From Euprymna scolopes (taxonomy: Eukaryota; Mollusca; Cephalopoda; Sepiida; Sepiolidae), in assembly GCA_024364805.1 (NCBI GenBank), contig CM044499.1:112664432-112697290 (forward strand): a stretch of DNA of 32,859 nucleotides. The letters are read 5' to 3'. The position numbers and the translations under genes are program-made. The notes below the pieces were generated by a model that had not been told where the DNA came from, ran no database searches, and saw only the letters and a list, made by a program, of their open reading frames with translations. Below, piece by piece: positions 10,908 through 20,829 of the stretch (positions are counted from its first letter, which is position 1; each line of letters opens with the position of its first letter).

Positions 10908-12300
10908 GGAGAAAATGGATTTCAAATCTCGAATCACAAGAATTAGCTCCTGCCTGTGATTGTACACTTCTCTTTGTGTCAGAAACAGCATTCATTCTAA
11001 ACGAGGACTGTGAGACAAATTAGAAGAAGCAAGAGTTACGGGGTTATGGAAAACAGTTTGTTTGCTGGCAGTTGACACTGACTTGAAGCTCTGAAATGAA
11101 TGATACTTCAATCTTCCAATGTATCATGCAGTTAAACGCAAACAACTTTTGTTATATTTCAAGCGTAACTTTATTATTTGGACACATGTTATTTTGCGTC
11201 GCACAGCAAGTTGCTTTTACTAGTTTTTATATCTCAACCGTAATATCCTCTTGGCTTACTAGGACGTAAAGTGACGAAAGCGAATCTCTGAATAACTAAA
11301 AAATCACAGAAAAAGCGAATCTCTCAATAACTTAAAATCATCCTTTCCGCTGGTTAACCAATATATCAAAATATTTCTGTTATTATTTGTCGTAAGAGGT
11401 GACATTATTGTTGTTTATTTTCTATTTGATCCAAATATTTTACTTTTCTTTACTTAAGCATTCATAATTCGTTTCAAATGTATAATTGGTTCCAATTATT
11501 ATTGTTACAGCCATTCGCTTCTCAAATATTTCATTTGTATCCATCTGCCCCAACCATGTAAACATGAACAGCTAAACTTGCTAACGTAATTGACTCTTAT
11601 TGTAGGGCCTTTATTTGTTAAACTATTTTTTACCGCCCCCCATCTATTAACGTTAGAAATCTCTTCCATTTTTCAACATCATCAAAGACTCCTGTTTTGC
11701 ACATATCTTCCTATACTGTCTACATTTAATCATCCCCTAAAGTCATTAAATCTATATAAACCTCACATTGCACATTCATCGTATCAATCTCATATTATTT
11801 CTCTCCATGCAATACATGTCTTCACGTCTCCCTCGCCCTTTACACTTTCCAACATCATCAGAATCTGTATGCATGCTTAATAGTCTCTTCCCAGTGAAAA
11901 AGATAAGATAAACCATAATTAGTAAAAACCGGTCTATCTTGGTTTTATTCTTTTTAACTGCATAGTTAATTTGTTTTCTTTCAGGAACAAATTAAACAAC
12001 AAAGATAGAGAGGAGCTTATCATTATTTTTGTTTCTTTAATTTCGAAAAGTAACAACTGCCCGGGAAAAAGGGGGAAATAACTCGATTACGTCATCGAGA
12101 AAAATTATCTCTTTTGTATTGACGCTCCTCCTGATTAAATCTTATTTGCTCAAAGTTGTTTAATTTCTTTTCTTGTAAAAGAGTAAAAAAAACACTTTAA
12201 CTTCAATGATGAGAGGAGAAACAACTAAGTAAGAAATTGGCAAAGGATTAAAAATAATTGATTTAGGGATACAAACGATTGTAACTTTAGCTGAAAAAAA

Positions 12301-13215
12301 ACTTTCAACATGATTCTGTTGCTTAAATTTATATTTGTTTGTATTTTACGGCATATCAATCTTTTATCAGGTGATTTATAAACCAATCAAGTTTGGTCCT
12401 TTGAAATAAATATTTGAAAAGAAAAACATTCTTTAAAAATATTATTCTTTAAACCATTTTTTACGGAAAGTCATCCTTTTCAGTTCATTTAATACTAAAT
12501 TAAGATTTTTGTATTTTTACATATGGATCAATTGCTTTTAAAAATGTTCATTATTGTCTGTACAATATTTATTTTATTTTAATTTGTTTTGAACAGCTCT
12601 TTCAAAATGTATGTTGGTTATCCTAGTTTTCAATTCAATTCTTCGTTAACTTTTACTATCTTTTGTCTGAGAAATAGCCTCGATGAAGTAGACACTGAAG
12701 ACTGGTAACAGTCATAAATTCTAACACATATTTCGGTGCTTAGTACTATTGGCACTTATAGAAATAAACAACAACAAAAAAAAAATTAGAAAAATTTTTC
12801 CTATTATATCTACTTGTCACGGAATGAAGATTTTATATTCCAAAAATCACAAAAATTGATCAAGTAGATGTTTTTTTTTAATATTTACTATAAACAAATT
12901 TGCCGTTTTTTTGTCGATAAGTGATGGACGAGATCATATTTTTCAAGAGAATATAATAAGGGGAGGTAATCAGTTATTATTTTGTCAGATTTCACGTGCA
13001 TTAGGGTTGTTTGCCCTTGTTCATTGATTTGTTATACGCTTTTGACGCCCTCATCGAGACAAAGTAAAATTTGATTTTCTTGAATAAAAATAAAACTACT
13101 TGATCAGATTACGTAATTTTTAGAATTTTTCAAATTCGTCCCATGACTGGTACGTACATTTCTGTTTTTTCTTTATTTTTAAATTCCACCATAAGTGCCA
13201 ATATGAATAAGACCC
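12301..13215. other. AT-rich stretch without recognisable gene
   Basis: Nothing coding seen. 12333-12366 holds ttgtattttacggcatatcaat, which matches the start of repeats at about 26888 and 32682. 12740-12785 ends in an aacaacaacaaaa tail after ggtgcttagtactattggca, which resembles the 3' tail of a retroposon. Confidence 0.45.
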
Positions 13216-13221
13216 ATGTGT

Positions 13222-13326
13222 CTTCAGATAAATTCTCACCTGAAACCGCAGAGATTCAATGGGGCCCGTGACGCAGTTGATAGAGACGTTGAATTTCTAC
13301 GGTTCCAGGTGAGAATTATCTGAGGA
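13222..13326. repeat. 38-bp inverted repeat around a SINE head
   Basis: Arm 13222-13259 is complementary to 13289-13326 with about five mismatches or shifts, separated by 29 bases. The shared core is attctcacctg and its complement caggtgagaat. The second arm lies between the A box and B box of a tRNA-derived SINE, so part of the SINE has been copied in inverted form just upstream of it. Confidence 0.8.
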
Positions 13327-13545
13327 TAGCGGTTTCAATCCTACCCAAAGCCGGCCAGGGGCTTACTTGGCCAAAACCTGGTGAGAGGCCAACAACTACG
13401 GAATGCAGTAATTGCAGTGAATGCAGTCAGGAGATTCAGAGTTACCACCTGACGAAGCCCAGAGGAATAGTTGGCCGAAACTTAGTGAAACAACTAAGAA
13501 AAGATGAGGATAAGAGTCTGCAATAAATAAAATTAATAAATAATA
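13259..13545 (+). repeat. tRNA-derived SINE
   Basis: An A-box-like stretch (gtgacgcagttgatagag, near 13268-13285) is followed by a B-box-like ggtttcaatcc near 13330-13340. An insertion-like segment between the two makes the spacing longer than in a tRNA. The body contains ggccaaaacctggtgagagg and later ttggccgaaacttagtgaaa, an internal degenerate duplication. It ends in an A-rich aataaataaaattaataaataat tail. This structure fits a cephalopod-type tRNA SINE (inference). Confidence 0.65.
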
Positions 13546-14320
13546 CTCATCTCAATGAATTCCAATTAAATAATGTAAAAGACAGTCTTCTATCTCTTGT
13601 CTTACACACCGACGCTGAATGAAGCTATCTTCATTCAAGATATTCCTCCAAGAAAACTTTTGGCAGCCAACCAAACTTTATCTCTTTTTTAGACAGACAC
13701 AATCTTAACTTTCAGACACCAGCACGCAACGGCCATTCAAATAAATATACCTCGTTCTTCATAAAAGAACTTTGTTTTCCTTTCGTTTGACAGCTGTTTA
13801 GTTGTTACTATATCGGGCCGATTAATCTGAACAGGGAATCGGAATAATCAGCATTTTGTGAGGCATCGAATCGAAAAAATCTGTGCTTATTTTCCGATGA
13901 CCAAAAGGATTTTAAAATTTGATTTATTATATTGCTTGCACCAATGTTAAAATGAAAACATATCTACTGATTTTAACTAACAGTAAAACTAAATCTATAA
14001 ATCAGCCTTCTCCATAAGTGTATATTTATGTTCATGAAAATATATTTTATATATTACATGGGAGTTTACGATAAACCAAAAATTAAAGAAAAAATATTCG
14101 AAACTCTAATAGCAAAATATTTAAAAATGTAAAAAGAATCAGAATCGGGAATATAGAACAGAATCGGTAATTATATTGCAGTCTAGAAAAATACTGGAAT
14201 CGTTGTTTTTAAAATATTATAGGAATTAATCATGTTGAGATCGATTCCTATCGATTTAGGATGTCAAATTAGATTTTTTTTCATTTGCTTGTTACCCTGT
14301 TAACTCTCTTTTCTATTTAA
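13546..14320. other. AT-rich stretch without recognisable gene
   Basis: No reading frame, RNA gene or known element recognised on either strand. Confidence 0.5.
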
Positions 14321-14386
14321 CTCTCTCTCTCTCTATATATATATATGGAGAGAGAGAGAGGGAGAGAGAGAGTGAGGGAGAGAGAA
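14321..14386. repeat. Self-complementary compound microsatellite (CT)n(AT)n(GA)n
   Basis: A CT run, an AT run and a GA run follow one another, so the whole forms a near-perfect palindrome of about 40 bases before the GA part becomes interrupted. Confidence 0.9.
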
Positions 14387-14801
14387 CTAAAAAGGAATAA
14401 AACTGAGTTATGTTTTCATCAACGTTCCCTCTTTATTTCGAGACTTCTTCTGGATGAGTGAAATTAAGAAAACAAAAATACCATACAAATGTTTGAAAAT
14501 TTTCTTGTGAAAAGTGTGACGCTACTCCATTTCAGCAACGGAAAAAGACGTGAAAAAATTAAAAAGGTGGGGGGGGGGAGGTTGCGTTGTTAAAGAGAAG
14601 GAGATTTTTAATGACATCATATAGCCGTTGATATAATTTTAAAAGATATAACGCAATTAATATTCTTTCTGGAAAAATATTCCGTTAAAATTCAAATATA
14701 GGTGTGTAACTGAAATGAAATGAATGTTTTTTTTATGAAATTTATTGATTGGGATTATAACGTCGGGATACTATTTCCATTATTCTCATCATATATATAT
14801 A
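14387..14801. other. AT-rich stretch before the gap
   Basis: No gene recognised. It has a poly-G run near 14569-14578 and an (AT) start right at the gap edge, which probably explains why assembly stopped there. Confidence 0.6.
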
Positions 14802-15436
14802 NNNNNNNNNNNNNNNNNNNNNNNNNNNNNNNNNNNNNNNNNNNNNNNNNNNNNNNNNNNNNNNNNNNNNNNNNNNNNNNNNNNNNNNNNNNNNNNNNNN
14901 NNNNNNNNNNNNNNNNNNNNNNNNNNNNNNNNNNNNNNNNNNNNNNNNNNNNNNNNNNNNNNNNNNNNNNNNNNNNNNNNNNNNNNNNNNNNNNNNNNNN
15001 NNNNNNNNNNNNNNNNNNNNNNNNNNNNNNNNNNNNNNNNNNNNNNNNNNNNNNNNNNNNNNNNNNNNNNNNNNNNNNNNNNNNNNNNNNNNNNNNNNNN
15101 NNNNNNNNNNNNNNNNNNNNNNNNNNNNNNNNNNNNNNNNNNNNNNNNNNNNNNNNNNNNNNNNNNNNNNNNNNNNNNNNNNNNNNNNNNNNNNNNNNNN
15201 NNNNNNNNNNNNNNNNNNNNNNNNNNNNNNNNNNNNNNNNNNNNNNNNNNNNNNNNNNNNNNNNNNNNNNNNNNNNNNNNNNNNNNNNNNNNNNNNNNNN
15301 NNNNNNNNNNNNNNNNNNNNNNNNNNNNNNNNNNNNNNNNNNNNNNNNNNNNNNNNNNNNNNNNNNNNNNNNNNNNNNNNNNNNNNNNNNNNNNNNNNNN
15401 NNNNNNNNNNNNNNNNNNNNNNNNNNNNNNNNNNNN
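14802..15436. other. Assembly gap (635 N)
   Basis: A run of N only. The apparent open frames that span it are artefacts of the undetermined bases. The left edge is an (AT)n run and the right edge is the body of a tRNA-like repeat. Confidence 1.
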
Positions 15437-15515
15437 AAAAAACATCTCACACCACGATTCGAACCCAAAACGATTATATTATGAACCAAGGCCTTAACCA
15501 ACTGAGCTAAGGCTA
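15437..15515 (-). repeat. tRNA-like SINE head
   Basis: On the minus strand the sequence begins gtagccttagctcagttggt (A box tagctcagttgg) and continues to gggttcgaatc (B box). A-to-B spacing is tRNA-like and the two boxes are almost canonical. The would-be acceptor strands do not pair and it runs on into an A-rich body toward the gap, so a SINE is more likely than a functional tRNA gene. Confidence 0.6.
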
Positions 15516-15539
15516 CGTTCACAAAATTTGTTCAGTTTT

Positions 15540-15842
15540 TCAACTATTTAAAGTAAATCAGGTCACGACGTCATCTGACGCATGCGTAGAATGTGTCATT
15601 GTCACGAGAGGACCGTTTTTGTTGACCCCCACCCTGTCAAAAATTGTCAATTTCGGAGTGAAAAAATTAACGTTTTTAGCCAATTTTTCGATATTTTTCG
15701 AGCAAAGGATGGAGCTTCGATGTGATACCGAGTTTGTGAATTTTCGTCGCGTCTGTCGAAAGTTTTTAGCAGACATCCAAACATACACACAAAGATACAT
15801 ACATACATACACTTTCGATTTTATATATATAGATGATAGATT
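15540..15842 (+). repeat. Interspersed repeat with CATA-type tail
   Basis: A compact block with little visible decay ends in gcagacatccaaacatacac, a (catA)n run, and then ctttcgattttatatatata-gat. Endings of this kind are widely repeated in invertebrate genomes. An 84-codon minus-strand frame and a 75-codon plus-strand frame run through it, but neither shows a known motif. The family is not identified. Confidence 0.5.
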
Positions 15843-15930
15843 ATGAAAAGGAAGGGTTGTAAAAAGATAGCTTCGAATTTGGGGGTATCAAAACCAAAGC
15901 AAAATATGATGAAAGTAAAAATAAAATAGA
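15843..15930. other. Short unassigned spacer
   Basis: Nothing recognised between the interspersed repeat and the satellite block. Confidence 0.5.
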
Positions 15931-16385
15931 TAAACCCCATAATTTATTATACCATACTTGTTCACACTGAAATACTTATCACAATATTCTGTGAATCTAT
16001 ATTAAAAAACCTTGTTAAACTTTGTGACATATTTCCTTTCTGTGGAGGTCAGGTGCGAACGAACACCCCATAATTTTATTATACCATATTTCTTCAAACA
16101 TAATCATCAAAGTATTTTTCTTGAAATATAATCATCAAACTATACTTACGCAGATAGATATGAAAAGTCTTTATTAAAGTTTGTGCCTATTTCCATTCTA
16201 TGGGGCCAGGCGCGAATGCAGACCCCACAGTTTTATTATATCATTCCTATTTAAGTTAAAACATACGTATCAAAGTATTCTTATGTACATCTATATCAAA
16301 AACACTTGTAAAGGTTTTTTTTTATTTTCAAATTTTTTATTTCCATATTTTGTGGACCAGGCGCTAACGCAGACCCCACACTTTT
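15931..16385. repeat. Tandem satellite, three units of ~135-155 bp
   Basis: The landmark ccag-gcgcgaacgcagacccca followed by ttttattatacca recurs at about 16050, 16208 and 16357. A partial start lies at 15931. Between landmarks the units share atcaaagtattctt and a tttcc-attttgtgg end. Divergence between units is considerable, so the array is old. Confidence 0.8.
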
Positions 16386-16913
16386 AATGAACCACCGTTC
16401 TGCCAGATCAAACATGCCCATTTTTGTGTCTCGATACATCTTCTATAATTGTATGTAATCAGTTTTTTAAAATAGTCAACCATATAGGAGCCTATTCGTG
16501 ACCACGCACACACAGCTTATATATATATATAAGTTTAAGGATTAAAGTTAAATTCTATAGATTAAAATATGCATAAAGGTATTTTCAAGTTAAGAATTTA
16601 TTGTTTGAAACAAGGAATATATGCAAAAGAATTATATTTTTCCTTACTCCATGGATTTTCAATAATGACTCATATCATCAGAGGAAATGAAAAGCAATTA
16701 GCAAAATTGTCAGCTATGAATAAACATATATTTTGCTCATCAGCACATATATTGAAAAAAGTTATTCAAAAGGTATTTAAAAATCATAGACAAAGGATAT
16801 CATACAGCCTGGGAAATCCAACGTCAGGATGAGTTCATTTATTTATGGGATATTTCTTCCAAATCAGACGAATAATAATCGAAGAGAAAGATTAGAGGTA
16901 ATAGAGTGATCCG
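16386..16913. other. Unassigned stretch downstream of Penelope-like relic
   Basis: An 87-codon plus-strand frame (16569-16832) has no recognised motif. The stretch lies downstream (3') of the minus-strand Penelope-like relic and may be its non-coding tail (inference). A short (AT) run lies near 16518-16530. Confidence 0.4.
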
Positions 16914-18290
16914 TTACATTTGAAACAGGCTCCAAATTTGAGGTAACATCCAGAATGCGTAAAGATCCCGTATTGTGATTTCCAGGCGTATAAGAGATTC
17001 ATCTTCAACGACGTAAAAAGATCTGCTGAGGTTGAGGTTTAGAAAAACTCCAGAATCTTTGTGATTGTAGAGACATTGTATCATATCGGAGATCAATATA
17101 CAATTTCCTTGTGTGTATCTCCACCGATTATAACAACACGTAACTCCGCAAGTCTCCATTTGGTAAACTTTCGGATAAAATCTCATTCTAGTCTGATCCC
17201 TACAATTGAGACTGACTCCCAAATCTTTAAATGATTTTGAGACTCAGCCCGGTGCAATATTCTGAAACAATCCAGTTTATAGGCATTGGCACAAGCTGGA
17301 TTTTCAATTAGATTTAGGCCAATGGCATACTCCAAAGCAGAAGTCAAGCGAAAACGACGTGGCTTGCATAGTCTAATTTATGCTGCTATATGTTGGTTGA
17401 TGCGTGTCTGCAAGTTCAAGGAGGTTCCACACACATAGCCAGCGGCACACTGGTAATTAAACTCATAAATAACATTACTTTACAGAGCATTGCTCATGTC
17501 CAGGGGAAGATGTAGATCTTACACTAAAAACCAACTGTAAAAGGACAGACGGGAAACAATTTCTTACAGACTTATTAATACGTCTGCCCAAACACATATC
17601 AGCAATTCCAATCCAAGGTGGTGTTAAATAAACAGGACACTTGGATAGAACCAGAGCCATAGGAGAATTGTATTTTTCCATTTTATTATTAATGATATAA
17701 TTAATCAAATTCTCCAGATAACCATTACGAATGAAAATGTCTTTGACAGTATTCAATTCGTGTTCGAGTTTGTTGGAAGAACAAATTCTAAGGGCTCTAT
17801 ACACTAATGTCTTAAGAAGCCATATTTTTCTAGAGGTAAGCATAAATGAGCGCCTACCCATATAAAGACCGGTAAAAGTCTGTTTGATATAAACTATACT
17901 AAGAATAGAATTCTTACTACGTTCAGTCAAGACATCTAGCAAAGGTAATCAACTTTCATTCTATTTCTCCATAGTAAATGATAATGCTGTGTGGAGAATC
18001 GAGATAATCAAAAAAACAAACAAACAAAAAAAAACACATTGTTGTTTCACTCTCAGTAGTAAAAGCTGCAAAATGTCATCGATTTATCTATAATATATTG
18101 AGGACTTTAATATATTACTAAACAGTGTTGACTCATAGAAGCCTACAAAAATATCTACTAATGCTGGACTCAGGGGGCCTCCCATCTGAACCCCATCGAT
18201 GTGACTGTTCATAACGTTATGAAAACTGAATTCCACTGGCTTTGTAGAGATCAACATGAGTTCAACAAATATTCTTAGAGAAAGGTGAGG
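16914..18290 (-). pseudogene. Penelope-like element (RT plus GIY-YIG endonuclease), broken
   Basis: Reading the minus strand from 18290, an RT core reads SHIDGVQMGGPLSPALVDIF and VGFYESTLF, then YYRxIDDI near 18080-18100. This corresponds to the GVAMGSPLGPxLANIFVGYYE and YRYVDDT blocks of Penelope-like RTs. LLKTLVYRALRICSSNKLE and FIRNGYLENLI (about 17700-17830) are the typical RT thumb region. CFPSVLLQLVFSVRS follows. A GIY-YIG nuclease start then reads YEFNYQCAAGYV and LNLQTRINQHI (about 17395-17470). LTSALEYAIGLNLIENPAC closes it near 17290-17350. The order RT, linker, GIY-YIG defines this class. The N-terminal part is missing and the copy has several breaks. Confidence 0.88.
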
Positions 18291-18632
18291 GAGTTAGATT
18301 GCTATTATAAAGTGAGAATAAAGATTGCTCGGAGATATATCTTAATCGTTCTCATACCCCTTCCATCTAAATTGTACATATATTTTATATTATTGTATAT
18401 ATATATTTCACAGGAATTCCCTTCGTCTTTTCTTCCCCACTTTTATTTTCGTATAGCTCCAAGTATTTGCTCTTGCGTGACAATTCAATTCGTTTTTATC
18501 TTTGTTTTTTTATTCTTTTTTTGCATCTTGTGATATCGATATGTTCTCCTGATGAGCTTGTTGATGAAAGGAACCCCGCAGATTTGTTCGTACATTCTTT
18601 TTAAAGTGTTATATAGTTATTGCACCGTCAAA

Positions 18633-18634
<2 letters not shown>
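18291..18634. other. Unassigned stretch between Penelope-like relic and (AT)n
   Basis: No gene. It contains cctgatgag and gatgaaagg near 18548-18570, a motif reminiscent of retroelement-end hairpins. I could not fold it into a complete ribozyme. Confidence 0.4.
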
Positions 18635-18674
<40 letters not shown>

Positions 18675-18697
18675 ATATATATATATATATATATATC
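18635..18697. repeat. (AT)n microsatellite abutting a mariner end
   Basis: Alternating AT with one ggat interruption. It runs directly into the mariner terminal sequence at about 18699. Confidence 0.95.
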
Positions 18698-19800
18698 TCA
18701 GGTTAACGGGAAAGTTCTTGCGGCTTTTGAATATTAAATTCACATGAATATATCTCGGCTCAAACAAAAATTATTGATCGAAAAACATCATCAGAATCAA
18801 CACACTTTTGCCAACACAAAACAAGTGTATTTATACCAGTAACCTAAAAACCTTGTGTTCTGCTGGTGATGCCGTCGCTGAAGGAGTGTCTGATATCGAT
18901 TAGGTTTTTGAAGGATTTCTCACGCAGAAAGTTGTGGAAATGCTTGAAAAAGTAGTAGTCAGTAGGTGAGAGGTCTGGAGAGTATGGCGAATGAGGCAGA
19001 GTTTTTAGTCCAATTTGTTCAACTTCTGCACAGTCGGTTTAGCAACGTGCAGTCGAGCATTGTCGTGGAGGAGAATTATGCCTTTTCTCTTGACTAATGC
19101 TAGGGGTTGTTGTCGAAGTTTCTGATGCATTTCATCCATTTATTGGCAGTACTTCTCTGCCGTAATAGTTTCGCCTGCATTAAAAAATCAGTAATGGATG
19201 AGACCGTCATAGACCACCAAGCAGTCAGCATGACCTTCTTTTGATACAACTCTGGCTTTGGGAAATGTTGTGGAGCTTTGTCGGTGTCTACTTAATGAGC
19301 TGAGCATCGCTGGTTGTCGTAAAGAACCCACTTTTCATCATAAATCACAACCCCGTTGATAAACAGGTCATTCTTATTGTGTAAAAAAAGGAAGATCACA
19401 CTTTATAACGATTTTTTTTTTGTTATCATCCAATTCGTAAGACACCTATTTATCAAGTTTTTTTGTCTTTCTAATCTCTCTTCAGTGGTTGGGAATCATC
19501 ATATACGTTACGTCTCATTCAGAAGCAAGTTCTCTACCAGTTGTGCGTGGATGGGCTTCAACTAAGGCTCTTGATTCATCGTTGTCAACATTCGATGGTC
19601 GACCACTGTGCTCATCATCTTCAAGACTCGATGTCACTACAAAATTTCTTAAACCACCACTTTGGGTGTTCAGTAGTGGTTCTTGGGTAAAACGCTTCAT
19701 TGATATCGCAAGTTTTTCGATCTAGCTTGAATTAACATAAGAAAATTATGCGAATTTGTTTTTTCTGTCTTATATTCAACGCTCTGAGAAGAAGACATAA
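18697..19800 (-). pseudogene. Mariner (DD34D) transposon relic 1
   Basis: The minus strand starts with MSSSQSVEYKTEKTNSHNFL at about 19799. LEDDEHSGRPSNVDNDESRA and LVEAHPRTTGRELASE (19520-19620) form the linker and second helix-turn-helix region. VVIYDEKWVLYDNQ near 19310-19350 holds the first Asp. ILLHDNARLHVAKP near 19030-19080 holds the second. SPTDYYFFKHFHNFLREK near 18925-18965 holds the third. The second-to-third spacing is about 34 residues, as in classic mariner. The downstream end has a terminal-repeat-like caggttaacgggaaagttct at 18699-18718. The opposite terminal repeat is not evident. Several frame breaks show it is inactive. The related human domain is that of SETMAR. Confidence 0.9.
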
Positions 19801-20611
19801 TTGTTTTAAAACGATTTAATTTAAACGATTAGGTAGAGCGAAAACCGCTTTTTAAAATGATATACAAAGTAAACATATTATAACAAAAACTTGTTTGAAA
19901 ATACATCATTTGAAATCAAAATTAAAAATATCTCCAAATTATATATATAATTATAAAACTCAAACGATCTTGTAACGAGTGATGTAACCCACTTTTCGGT
20001 TTACGACATCCAGTTGCGCATGCGCGCATAAACATTAACGTTTAGACAATTGGACAGTTATCCCCCTTACACTATTAATATACCATGGAACGAATGCGGC
20101 CCTTTGTAACTAGAGGGCGTGATGAAAATCTTTTTTTTTTCTTCTTCCATTTTTTTTAAAGTCGTCTGCTTACATTCTTATTGCCGATTTTCCAGTTGCT
20201 GATTAACCTTACCATAGCTTAGCATACTCCTATATTTTATCTGCACACGTCAAACGGAAATCCGGATCGGTAAATGCACACGTTCCTGTTACATTAAATA
20301 GTGTTTTCTTTTGTTATTTGTTAAACAGCAAATACTTGAATCTATTCGGTCATATTTTTTACACATTAAATCCATTTTTTTTAACAAATTTAATATTTAA
20401 AATTTTTCATAAGTTGTTAAACAAAGCTGTAAAAATATCGTCGGCTTTCACTTCGTACGAAAATTATGTTTAATTTTCGATTTTTGAGCGATTATTCGGA
20501 AAAATAGGTAATTTTACACGCTTAGGAAAGATTTTTTTCCATGTTTGAGTAAACCGTCCGGATGCCATTAATCTGGAAATATATTTCTATATAATTAGAA
20601 AAAGAAATTAC
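19801..20611. other. Low-repeat AT-rich stretch
   Basis: No gene or known element. It contains the palindrome gcgcatgcgc near 20015-20025 and a locally GC-richer patch at 19980-20110. Confidence 0.5.
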
Positions 20612-20631
20612 AACACACATATATATATATA

Positions 20632-20674
<43 letters not shown>
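20612..20674. repeat. Self-complementary compound microsatellite (AC)(AT)n(GT)n(AT)n
   Basis: acacac, an AT run and gtgtgtgtgt form a palindromic core, followed by a second AT run. Confidence 0.9.
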
Positions 20675-20679
<5 letters not shown>

Positions 20680-20713
20680 AAATATTTTGGTTTTCAAATA
20701 TTTTTGTGTTCAG

Positions 20714-20826
20714 AAACAAATCTTCTTTGTTACTTATTTGCTGTGGTATTTGACCAAGAGGAAATTGAAGTTATCCCTCCACCACCATTGCCGCCGTCCG
20801 TATACTGCAGAATTGCCGAAAATAAA
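20714..20826 (+). CDS. Possible single host exon (hypothetical)
   Basis: A pyrimidine-rich tract ending in tttttgtgttcag precedes an open stretch, and gtaaat follows it. This gives an acceptor and a donor that bound 113 bases. In the open frame (first codon split across the upstream junction, last codon complete) it encodes TNLLCYLFAVVFDQEEIEVI followed by PPPPLPPSVYCRIAENK. The mix of hydrophobic, acidic and proline-rich residues and the higher GC content set it apart from its AT-rich surroundings. I do not recognise the protein. No other convincing exon is visible nearby, so this could equally be chance or an exon of a gene with very long introns. Confidence 0.3.
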
Positions 20827-20829
20827 GTA

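Larger units (their letters stand above)
10400..12300. other. Non-coding stretch, two GC-rich perfect hairpins
   Basis: No gene is supported. An open frame at 11590-11880 has low-complexity, Leu/His/Ser-rich composition and no motif. Two perfect 9-bp hairpins lie 85 bases apart. 10790-10798 pairs with 10803-10811 around a caaa loop. 10884-10892 pairs with 10899-10907 around a gattgg loop that holds an inverted CCAAT. The region 10440-11050 is richer in GC and GT than its neighbours. Confidence 0.5.

Noticed and set aside
10400-11100. Solo LTR candidate (AATAAA on the minus strand, distinct composition)
   Set aside because: No convincing TG...CA ends or target-site duplication could be identified.
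11590-11880. 96-codon open frame as a gene
   Set aside because: Low-complexity composition, no motif, no splice or promoter context.
15437-15515. Functional tRNA gene on the minus strand
   Set aside because: A and B boxes are good, but the acceptor and anticodon stems do not pair, so it is treated as a SINE head.
14720-15522. Four long open frames spanning the middle of the window
   Set aside because: They consist almost wholly of undetermined bases in the assembly gap.
18543-18595. cctgatgag...gatgaaagg as a hammerhead
   Set aside because: No stem II between core and GAAA, a mismatched stem III and no stem I pairing.
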